A DNA stretch of 23,654 nt from positions 1 through 23,654 of the forward strand of contig AZLU01000380.1 of the NCBI GenBank assembly GCA_002224055.1, in the 5' to 3' direction. The DNA is from Pezizomycotina sp. ARF18. Lineage: Eukaryota; Ascomycota. The translations under genes were made by a program, and so were the position numbers. Shown here one piece after another: positions 1 to 8,520 of this stretch; position 1 is the stretch's first letter; every line of letters starts with the position of its first letter. Under the pieces are notes generated by a model, which saw nothing but the letters and a program-made list of their open reading frames with translations, had not been told where the DNA came from and made no database searches.

Positions 1-1270
1 TTTTTCCTTCCCTCTAGACGACGGGGAGTGCCAAATCGCGTTCGTTGAACACAACCGCGGCAGAGAGCGAGCAACCCTCAGAATTGTGTTTCCTTCTTAT
101 TCTTTTTCCCCACGTCTATTTCGCGTTTTAACACTTCCCGCTCTTTCCCGAGAAGGCAAAAAAAAAAAAAAAGGCAATTGGCGAAAACCTGCGAAGAGAA
201 TTATAACAATGTGGTTATCCTTCTAAAAGGGTTGGGAAAAAAAAGAGGCTGACTACGGAATAGTATGCAAAACTACACGATCTAGGCCTGGTTCACAGAT
301 AATAAATAAATAAAAAATAGAAGAAATCATTACAACGATCTCGTGCTCCAACCGACGCCTAAAGCCAAGCATCTACGCTGTGAAGAAATAAATGTTAGCG
401 GCAAATCGGATCTACGGTAAGGCAAAAAAATATCCAAATGAAAAAAAATTAGTTCCCTGCGGTACCTCCCTTTTAGGAATTAGTTGTGCTGATTTAGTCC
501 TCTTCGTTTAAATATCCAATCAGCGAAGAGGAGTGCTTCTTTTTTTCGCGTCCCAGATCTCAGCAAAATAGAGGTGCATGTAGGTAAGTGGTATTCTTTT
601 CGCAATATCAAGCCTCTTTTTTTTTTTTTTCTCTTCCCTTCGTCGCCGTCTTGAAAGATCAGCGCCACCTACGCAACACCCCACCGAAGGAAAAAAAAAG
701 GCACGATGAGTAGTCCAACTCACAGGTTTCTGTTCCTGAAAACTATATTCTTATAAATATTGAAGTACCCCTTCAAAAAAAAAAAAATTAAAAATAAAAA
801 TAAAAAAAAGCCATTTTGGCTTCTTAGGTAATTTTTTTGTTGTACTCATCTACTGGCTGCGAAACAGCAGTAGAGTGCGGCGTTTCTTGGGAGGAAATGT
901 TTTCGATTTTGTTTCGCGAGGTGGAATAAGGCACGAGCAACGTGGAAGCTGCTGGGTGGAGATCGGCTGCTACGATATACTTTTAGCTGTATTTTTAGGG
1001 CATCTTTAATCAAGTAGAAGGAGGATGAAGAGAATATGAAATTGAAGAAAACCAGTTTTGAAAAATGCACGACACATTAATACTTCAACTGTTATTATAG
1101 CAGTATATTTTAATTATAGCTTTTTCGCCTGTAAAATACGCGATAACCGACAAGTTATAATCCTATTTGTACAAGTCAATACACCCAGTCACACTATTTT
1201 TTTATCCTCTCGTTCCAACAGCCCTTTCCTTCTCGTTGTTTAATGCTAGTATGCAAGTTTTATATGTGGG

Positions 1271-1271
1271 T

Positions 1272-1309
<38 letters not shown>
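1271..1309. repeat. T21-A18 fold-back homopolymer
   Basis: Twenty-one T are followed directly by eighteen A, giving a perfect inverted repeat with no spacer. It could form a hairpin or cruciform. It might also come from two poly(A)-type tails meeting head to head. A smaller version (T13A12) lies at 9296-9320. Confidence 0.9.
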
Positions 1310-1684
1310 TACGATATAATCTCGGTTCGCCCCGCAAAAATAATAAAAAAAAACAGTTCCTGTGCCGAAATCATCTGTACCATCTCTACAAGACCCGCCG
1401 TTTGAGAAGTGCCGGTAGATATCTCGTGGCTTGGATCTGAGATGAAACGTGCTCGATCCTTCCCAGCCTCTACTTTGCTGGTAGGGATGCCTTGTTTAGA
1501 GAGGACAACCGTACGAATGATCCATTTATAATGCATAACCCGCCGATATAGTTTTCTGGATAGTTCGTCTTCCTTAACAATAATACTATTTGTCGATCGA
1601 CCGTACAACATTAAGAAACCTACAGCCTAGAAAAACGGAACGCCACATTCATAAAAATTGAACTAAAAGATCAACGTCTTGGTG

Positions 1685-1708
1685 TTTTTTTTTTTTTTTT
1701 TTTTTTTT
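1685..1708. repeat. T24 homopolymer
   Basis: An uninterrupted run of 24 T, one of many long A/T runs in the window. No coding context was seen around it. Confidence 0.9.
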
Positions 1709-2604
1709 CCCTGTCTGTCTGTTCATTCAAACAACAGGTAATAATGTTTTCCTACGAAAGCTGTAGGATAGAAACGAGAAGAGTTTTTTAAACGAGGGCA
1801 GAAACGTGGGCTTTCCGGGTTCGTCTATTCAGAAATAACAATTATCCTAACTCACTGACTAAAATATATACACGTTCTCTTTCCAGCTGCTGCATTCGGC
1901 CAGTTGACGTTCTTTAGTCTTTCTTTATTCCTCCTTTGCCGTATCCAAAATCTAGTCCTTCGATGTCGCGATGAAACGATTACGCCAACTTGGTGAGATG
2001 TCGTTATAGCACATGTAAGGTTCCAAAAATCTTTTCCTCAAGAAACCCTGAACCTAGACGTGCTGCTTTGAGGTTTCAATATGACAGATCGAGATGTAAG
2101 AACATCTATATGAGGTTGTAATGTCGAGATAACTCACCTACGATGATAATGGGAGACGAGCATGAAGGGGGGCGTTCGATTTAATTTCCTCCGCTTTGGA
2201 GGCTCAGTCGATAAAAAGAATCGATGACGGGAATAAGGGTTGGGTATCCCGTACTAATTCCTCTCCGATTCTAAAGACCATGTGGATATTTGTTTACAAC
2301 ACTCTGCAGATCTGGTTGTTTATCTCCATCCATCCTTCCTTCCTTCTTCAAATTTTCTTTTTGTTTATAAATAAATAAATAAATAAGATAAAATAAAAAT
2401 CGTACCCTGTTCCTGAAACCATGTGGGAAAAATAGGAGGGAAAAGCCCTGCGACGTGCCTGTCCCTTCGATCCCACTGTATGGTAGATGACTTCTTTTTC
2501 TTTCTTTCTGAGTTTTTCACACTTATCTAAACTCAACTACTTAGTATCTTTCAAATAAAGGAACAGAATTGATTATAAAATTAACTAATATTATTATAAA
2601 TAAT

Positions 2605-2815
2605 AATAGTGTTGTAGCCATTTCCCTGGGCACCTGCCTCCTTGGCACTCCTTGGCACTTAGCCCACTATAAATGATATTTTCCACTGCTGGCCTATTCT
2701 TTTAGCTAGCCAGCACTTTCTCACCTTAGCTCAATCAATCAAGATTTTACCAAGTCTTTCTCTCTATCTCTCTCTTTCACTAAAGTGTCCTTCCACACGT
2801 AGTGATAGCAAATAG
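2605..2815 (+). mobile_element. Solo LTR 1 with 5-bp target duplication AATAG
   Basis: The element proper is 2610-2810. It starts TGTTGTAGCC and ends GTGATAGCA, so it has the TG...CA ends of an LTR. It is flanked by AATAG at 2605-2609 and AATAG at 2811-2815, a perfect 5-bp target duplication. Inside are a TATAAAT box (2668-2674), a conserved core around AGCTAGCCAGC, a TTAGCTCAATCAA segment and a (TC)n tract. Two more copies lie at 5910-6082 and 20026-20229. No internal domain, primer-binding site or polypurine tract is attached, so it is a solo LTR left by LTR-LTR recombination. Copy 1 carries a small local duplication of CCTTGGCAC. The superfamily (Gypsy or Copia) cannot be told without an internal region. 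Confidence 0.87.
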
Positions 2816-3420
2816 ATCATTTATAATTCCTTTTAAGTGTGTGGTTTTAAATAAAATTATAAATTATTATCGATTTAAAAAATAATATAAATAATTAAAA
2901 AGTAAATTTTAATTCACCTAAAAATTAAAAAAAAAAAGGTTTGACTACGACAAACGGATTATTCTATTTAATAAAAATAATATAATTATTATATTTATAT
3001 TTTACTACTTACTATTACTTAAAATAGAATTCTTTAAAAAAGATTAGTGAGTTTGTATTATTATAATTAGACCAATATTCTCTTTATTATTTAATTTTTC
3101 TTTAAAAAAAATCTTTTTATTTTTTTTTTAATTATATTATTATTTTTTAATTATTAAATAATTTATAATGATTTTCTTAATTCAATAAAATACTTTAGTT
3201 ATTTCTTTATCATTTTAATTCTATTAAATTATTTATTTAAAAATATAAATTACTGATAAATTAATATTATAATATTAAATTATTTCTAATTTAAATCTGT
3301 AAAAAAACCTTTAATATTTACTTAATCTTCTTAAAAAGGCCATTTTTTCTTCTCTTTTTTCTTTTCTTTTTTCCTTTTTTAAATTTTAAATTTTGTTTTT
3401 AATTTTGTTTTTCCACCATC
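2816..3420. other. AT-rich island 1, RIP-relic-like
   Basis: About 600 bp made almost entirely of A and T, dense in TA and ATAAT or TTAAT motifs, with only scattered C or G. It has no open frame of interest. It starts right after LTR 1 and ends at the pyrimidine-rich stretch around 3340-3480. Such islands in ascomycetes are often transposon relics mutated by repeat-induced point mutation, but no element can be recognised here, so that origin is inferred. Confidence 0.6.
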
Positions 3421-3747
3421 CCACTGCCACTCGTTCTTTTGAACCTTTCCTTTTCTGCTTTCCTCTCCCACAGCATCTTTATTATTTTTTCTCCCTATAC
3501 TATTACACTTTATCAAGAGCGTAAAAGTTCTTCGAAATGCCCTTTCCACAGCACCTCCAAAAAACCGCGCGTGAGTTGTACTCCTAAGGTAAGATCGACC
3601 AGGCTCTTGGGCCGAATGCAGGAAAGCCTCTAGATTAACATTTTTGTCCCCCCTTCGGACAGAAAAATCCCTTCTCTACTATTCGCTCAGGATGTACGAT
3701 TTTCAGCAAACGCTTTAACCATAACGGCAGCGTTCCCAGCGACTCGG

Positions 3748-3876
3748 AAAGAAGCTGCCGGACCGCGCGAGGGTTCAATCACGTACGCTTGGATCCTGGA
3801 CAGACTAAAAGCTGAGTGTGAGAGTGGTATCATAATTGATAGCGCCTTGTGGAAGATAGAAACCCCAAGTACTACA
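3748..3876 (+). pseudogene. EF-1alpha fragment A (partial, degenerate)
   Basis: A continuous frame from 3748 reads [20 protein letters not shown], continues into [19 protein letters not shown], and then shifts frame to PKYY. This aligns without gaps to the conserved translation elongation factor 1-alpha segment after the G1 region ([15 protein letters not shown] through ALWKFETPKYY, roughly residues 47-87). EF-1alpha delivers aminoacyl-tRNA to the ribosome in the cytosol. The match starts and ends abruptly. There is no G1 P-loop before it and no DAPGH after it, so it cannot be a working GTPase. Many replacements (R for K, E for K, S for R) suggest an old copy. It is the first of three copies of the same segment in under 1 kb. 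Confidence 0.8.
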
Positions 3877-4007
3877 CCCGCCGCATGCTCGTTGGCTCCC
3901 CCGAGTACGTCTCATCCCCCGTTGGAAATCTTCAAACGGGTCTTCCAATGGGAGCACCGCTTTACATCAGATGCCCGCTTCCCCGACATGCCGGAATAAC
4001 TGGTGTC

Positions 4008-4453
4008 AAGTGTACCATCGAGAAGTTCGACAAGGAAGCTGCTGAACTGGGCAAGGATTCCTTCAAGTATGCCGTTGCCTTGGGCGAGCTTGCCGATGAG
4101 CGTGGAAGCACGCCAGCACCAACATGACGCACTACCAACATCCGACGACTTTCAATACCGCTGAACATAATAATTTCCTCAAGAACATGATCACTGGTAC
4201 CTCCCAGGCCAATTATGCTACTCTCATTATTGCCTCTAATACTGGTAAATTCGAAGCTGGTATTTCCAAAGATGGCCAAACCCGTGAGCACGCTCTGCTT
4301 GCCTATAACCTCGGTGCCAAGCAGTTTATCGTTACCTGTACCGAGATGGACACTGCCAAGTGGCCCCAGGATCGTTTCAACGAAATCGTCAAGGAGACTA
4401 GCAAATTTATCAAGAGCGACGCCCCATCGGTCAACCGCCAGCCCATCGCCTGA
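4008..4453 (+). pseudogene. EF-1alpha fragment B (longest, frameshifted)
   Basis: Frame one (4008 to about 4110) reads [20 protein letters not shown] and ends near LADERGS. After a frame change and a probable small deletion, a second frame (about 4170-4453) continues [32 protein letters not shown] and [13 protein letters not shown], ending at TGA. Together these cover about residues 43-160 of EF-1alpha, the core of the GTPase domain. The G3 motif DxPGH is reduced to TAEH, and the G4 motif NKMD reads TEMD, so nucleotide binding should be lost. The last 11 residues ([11 protein letters not shown]) are unrelated to EF-1alpha. No intron interrupts the matched parts, so a reverse-transcribed origin is possible but unproven. 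Divergence is well beyond sequencing error. Confidence 0.9.
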
Positions 4454-4613
4454 AGCACGTCACCCTCACCCGCACGTCCTGTCCAAATTGCCGCGTGGAG
4501 CAGGCTCTGCACCGTCAAGAAGACTTGGGAGAGCTCGGACGTCGAGAAGAAGTGGTCGGAGTCGGCAATGGGCCTAGAAGAGGCAGACCCGCGAGAAGAG
4601 GAGGGCGCTCACC

Positions 4614-4698
4614 GATGAGAAATCTACCGAGCCGGGCAAGGGTTCCTTCAAGCATGCTTGGGTCTTGGACAAGCTAAGGGCTGAGCGCGGATGTGGGC
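4614..4698 (+). pseudogene. EF-1alpha fragment C (partial)
   Basis: The frame from 4614 reads DEKSTEPGKGSFKHAWVLDK and then LRAERGCGL. It matches the same EF-1alpha segment as fragments A and B ([20 protein letters not shown]...AERERG) and is closer to the consensus than A. The match fades after about 4698, and the frame reaches TAG near 4780 without IDIALWKFET or later motifs. It is a third independent sampling of the same region, on the same strand. Confidence 0.83.
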
Positions 4699-4869
4699 TT
4701 AGCAGGCTCCGCTCCCTCGAAATGCGAGCAACTACCATTGGCACGGCCATGGTTACCGGTTCAAACCGCTGCGGCACGATATAGAAAGCGCTCCCGGTGA
4801 CGATGTCTCTAACATCTTGACGCAATCGCGGACTTTTGCCTGCAGAGAGACGTTGGTATTGCTTTTACT

Positions 4870-5179
4870 ATGATGTCCACATTCATCGGTACAGTTTGGA
4901 GCGCTTATAAATTTGGGAAAAAGTCATGTTGAGACCATTAAGAACAGGATCAACACCAACAACAAGGCCCTCGAAGAGAGGTTGGAGCAGAAAGTCAAGG
5001 ACACGGAGCCCAGATTACAGCAGCAGATTAAAGATACGGAGTCCAGACTAGGAGATCGAATGACCCGCGAATTGGGCCAAATAGGAGACCGTATCACCCG
5101 CGAATTCGGCCAAATGGAAGGAAGAGTGCTGCAGGCGTTGCAAGCGATGCACAACAGCACGAACAACAACAAAGAATAA
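4870..5179 (+). pseudogene. Hendecad-repeat coiled-coil small protein, probably one-base frameshift
   Basis: An open frame from 4913 to the stop at 5177-5179 has no ATG at its head. A better start is ATG at 4870 (or 4873) in another frame, reading MMSTFIGTVWSAYKFGK. The two frames join if one A is removed from the A5 run near 4918-4922, giving about 103 residues. The body is a charged helix with 11-residue periodicity. Counting from 4913, residues 27-37, 38-48, 49-59 and 60-70 are KVKDTEPRLQQ, then QIKDTESRLGD, then RMTRELGQIGD, then RITREFGQMEG. Hydrophobic positions are spaced 4-4-3. The tail is rich in Asn (NSTNNNKE). AATAAA motifs follow at 5193 and 5202. I do not recognise a family. The N-terminal segment could be an amphipathic or membrane-contacting helix. 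It lies 171 bp after EF-1alpha fragment C, on the same strand. Confidence 0.55.
4991..5122 (+). repeat. Four tandem 33-bp (11-codon) units
   Basis: Four consecutive 33-bp units encode the hendecads of the coiled-coil ORF. Units 1 and 2 share the pattern IKDTExRL, and units 3 and 4 share RxTREfGQ. The pairwise likeness is visible in DNA as well (ATGACCCGCGAATTGGGCC against ATCACCCGCGAATTCGGCC), which suggests growth by unit duplication. Confidence 0.7.
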
Positions 5180-5904
5180 CAACACCGACAACAATAAACA
5201 AAATAAAGCTTAGGTTTTTCTTTTTCTTTTCTTTTTAATCGATTTAGTTCAAAGAAGAAGGTTGTTAGTTTCGAAGCTGAACTTCTAGAGACCACAAAGG
5301 CAATCCTACTAAGAAGGATCGCAAGAGGAAGCACGGAACTCTTGGCGCATTCATTCTTTTGTAAGAGCTGGATAGTATTATAAGTAATTTTATTATTCAG
5401 ATATAACATACTTTTGAAATCCCCTTCCATTCTTTAAATTTCTCGGTTTCACACGGTTTCCTATTCTTATTCTTTATATTCACCTCTCCCCCCGTTTTCG
5501 CTTCTCAGTGTAAGTAACTTGCCTCCCCCCCTATTCCTCGTGTTTTTTATACCGGTCTTGTTTATATTGCTACCAGTTAGAAATAGCTCAATAATAATAC
5601 CCTATAAACAAAAAAAATTTATATATAACTACTTAAGTAATTATTATTTGTTACTTTATTATTATATTAATAATACGTTTTATATTATTATATTAATTAA
5701 TACGTTTTATTATATTTATAGGCTATAAGCCCGTAAATAACTTATTATTTTAAGGTTTTAAAATAAAACGCTTATGATTAAAAATACTTTTTTTCAAAAA
5801 AAATTATAATAAAAATATTAATAAATAAGAATAAATTCCTTAATAGAGTTTTTTTTAATTATTATAAATAAATAATTATTAACATCTTAAAATATATAAA
5901 GATA
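5180..5904. other. No gene; AT-rich island 2
   Basis: After the AATAAA motifs at 5193 and 5202 the sequence turns pyrimidine-rich. From about 5590 it becomes an island of nearly pure A/T up to LTR 2. It mirrors island 1: each island touches the side of its LTR that faces the EF-1alpha block. No open frame of interest is seen. Confidence 0.55.
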
Positions 5905-6087
5905 CTAACTGTTGTAGCCTTTTCCCCATGGCATTTTGCCACTATAAATGGTGTTTTTCCACTGCCGGCCTATCCCTTTAGCTAGCCGGCTCTTCTACTT
6001 AGCTCAATCAACCAAGTTCTTTCACTAAGTCTTTCTCTCTCTCTCTCTCTTTCACTAGTGTCTTTCCCACACAGTGACAGCACTAGC
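5905..6087 (+). mobile_element. Solo LTR 2 (imperfect duplication CTAAC/CTAGC)
   Basis: The element is 5910-6082, with the same TGTTGTAGCC start, the same TATAAAT box (5943-5949), the same AGCTAGCCGGC and TTAGCTCAATCAA core and (TC)n tract, and the end GTGACAGCA. The flanks are CTAAC (5905-5909) and CTAGC (6083-6087), a 5-bp duplication with one mismatch. It is shorter than copies 1 and 3 because the segment before the TATA box is reduced. The orientation is the same as the other two. Its flanks differ from those of LTR 1, so the two are separate insertions and not the two ends of one element. Confidence 0.8.
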
Positions 6088-6827
6088 AACATTTGGAAAA
6101 TGTTTTTTTTTTAATTATTTTTATAAATTGGGTGAACTTTAGTAAGTACTCGAGCCCGGTTCCCTTTTCGCCAAAATTTGGAGTCTTGAGTGCAGCTAGA
6201 GGCTGTAAGGATCAGAGATTTTCGTCCAAGCTAAACACGAACACCGCAGAAAAGGCACAGACAATCGAGAAGCTTATATATATATATATATATATTAGTA
6301 TTTTCTTCCTTTCCTTTCTTTTTCTTTTCCTTTTTTTCACTTGTTTCTAATTTCGAAACGGTGGAGCCATGTCACTGATATTATTGTAGTCCATATATAT
6401 GCAGCTAGCACTCCTCATTACCTACCTCATACATACATATACACACCCAGCGCTTAAATTATAGTACCTAGGTCCTAAAATGTCCATAGCAAAAAAGAAA
6501 AGGCAAGGATGCGATTATATCTATTATAATACACAAAAAACATGGGGGAAGAAAAATATATTTGGTTCCCGAAACTGGGTCGTTAATACTCTGATATATA
6601 ATAAATAATAAGTAAGTTATCAACGTAAAGAAATTTATATAATAAACGAAACAGTACAGGCACAAATTGGAAAAATACATCTTTTCTCACTGAAAAAATA
6701 CACATATGAAAAAAGGGAACTAGCAGTACCATGCTTATACCAGCGCTACGGCTCCCGGAACTTTGTAATAGAGCCTCCTCGAGTCAGAGTTAAGTTAAGC
6801 ACTCTTCTCTGTGAAACTACGTTTGAC

Positions 6828-6831
<4 letters not shown>

Positions 6832-6871
<40 letters not shown>
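6832..6871. repeat. T40 homopolymer
   Basis: Forty uninterrupted T, the longest single-base run in the window. A poly(dA:dT) tract of this length would be expected to exclude nucleosomes and to be unstable in replication. It may also be the tail of an old minus-strand retrocopy, although no gene body is seen beside it. Confidence 0.92.
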
Positions 6872-6872
<1 letters not shown>

Positions 6873-8494
6873 TTTCTCTATTGTGTATTTCTGTTTATTA
6901 ACAGTTGGCAAGTATAATTTCCCTTATCTGTATTATTACTTGGTATTATATATGACGTGATGGCATGCGGGTAAAAAGTACGTGATTAAAGACACGGACC
7001 GTCATTCGCCTATTATATTTGTTTATTGTATATCTCGGTATATATCTACTAGGTAGTAAGCACGCTTTATAAAAAGCTCCGCAAAGTGGACTTCGCTTTC
7101 CTAGAAATCCTGGGTAAGACCTCTCTTACCGTTTACCGCTGCTCTCGATATATATACCAATAATAATATTTGTAAATACAAAAAACCTTTCTCCTAAGAA
7201 AAGAAACACCACACTTGCCTAGAGCTTCTATTCTTTTCTGTTAATTTAAATGTGAAGGACGCCTATGATGATATCGCTTTTCCTTCGATACTTTCTTCTC
7301 TTTTGGCCGCACGGTGGGCTCGCTAAGTAAGGAACCGGCTTGGCCGTATCAACGATTGTAATTGACAGTGCGAAGATATACATACATACTGTCCTCGCAT
7401 GTATTTTCCCTTGATACAGTACTCAGGGGTGTATATTTCTTTATCCAAGCTAGCAAAACAATCTTGCGTGATATCACGATTCTCAATTTCTGCGGCCCAA
7501 AAGGGTTGCGCCTCAGCTAAGACGGAACGGACAGAGTGTCGTGAATATCTGACAATCCTTCAAGCCCTAAAGAAAAAAAAAAAAGAAAAAAAAAATTTCG
7601 AACTAATTTCCTTTTCCACTGCCAGGCGAAGAAGCTGAAATTCAGGTACCGATCTCGACAACCCTACACAATCTCCAAAACGAAAAGAAATCCACAAACG
7701 ACCCGTGGCGTCAGGCCAGCGAACCACTTTTTTTTTTTTTCAATCAAAACAAAACATCATCACACCCTGATTGTTCTGTACCTGACGATCACTGCCTGAT
7801 TAGACTTTTGCAAAAGTTCAGCACTAAAAACAAGAAGTGGGGGGAATAAGCAAGTTCTCATCAAAAGTATCCTGTTTCTTCCAAGCGGCGGAAGTAACTC
7901 GTGTGTCTCCGAGACATTGGAGCTGCGTGGAATTCTAAAAAGAACCAGTAGAAGAAGTATTTTATTATAGGGTGGGAACGAATTTAAAAGGTACTCCACT
8001 TTTGTTCTGCTACAACTTCGATACATAAGATATAAGTAATAAAATAAAAAGAAAAAGAGAACCAGTGAAGCCTTTCCTCATTTGGTTCGTCGCTTTCGCT
8101 TGATGATACACATCTAGCAGAACGGAGACGAAGAAGAAAAGAAAGGGGACGTTTGGCTGCGAATCTGAATTACGCCTTCTGGTTGGCCTACCCAAGCAAA
8201 AAAAAGAGGAAACCACCGACGTAAATTTCACTAGTCGGGGGTCCTTTACCTTGAGCTTATAAGTTCAGTTGAGAGGAAGCTATATCCGAGATACGCAAAC
8301 TATTTCGTGTTGAAATAATTGTTCAACTTCCTACTCAATAGCTTTCTTTTCCGCCGGCGACCGCGACCCCGTTTGTAGCTTCGGGGACCCAAGCTAATAA
8401 AAACGAAAGCCGTCGAGTAAGCCAATTTCGATTTACGGCGTTGAAGGGCCAAACCTTTTCAATGACTGTACTTATCCGTCAACTAAACTCTCGT

Positions 8495-8520
8495 ACAATA
8501 ATAATAATTATTATTATTGT
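8495..8520. repeat. Perfect 26-bp palindrome of ATA/TTA units
   Basis: ACAATAATAATA at 8495 is followed by its exact reverse complement up to 8520, with no spacer. It is simple-sequence in nature (ATA trinucleotides switching to TTA) and could extrude as a cruciform. No gene is adjacent. Confidence 0.85.

Larger units (their letters stand above)
1..2604. other. Gene-poor stretch, no recognisable gene
   Basis: No open frame here has a recognisable domain, and the longer frames are short and low in complexity. The stretch contains an A15 run (158-172), a T run near 617-630, the T21A18 fold-back at 1271-1309, a T24 run (1685-1708) and an (AAAT)n-like microsatellite near 2366-2395. A minus-strand open frame at 1246-1611 has a protein-like middle but runs into the T21A18 tract and matches nothing I know. 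AT content rises after about 2540 towards the first LTR. Confidence 0.6.

Noticed and set aside
1246-1611. Minus-strand 121-codon frame as a gene
   Set aside because: A quarter of it is translated from homopolymers (T21A18), and the middle part (KVEAGKDRARFISDPSHE) matches no family I know.
2730-2745. TTAGCTCAATCAA in the LTR as an RNA polymerase III A box of a tRNA-derived SINE
   Set aside because: The last bases do not fit the A box and no GGTTCRANNCC B box follows. The TG...CA ends with 5-bp duplications fit an LTR better.
4755-4768. CCGGTTCAAACCG as a tRNA B box
   Set aside because: No cloverleaf, acceptor stem or A box can be placed upstream at the right distance.
2610-6082. LTR 1 and LTR 2 as the two ends of one 3.5-kb retrotransposon that captured EF-1alpha
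   Set aside because: Each LTR has its own 5-bp target duplication on both sides (AATAG; CTAAC/CTAGC). A full element would share one duplication at its outer ends and have none inside. No gag-pol, primer-binding site or polypurine tract is seen.
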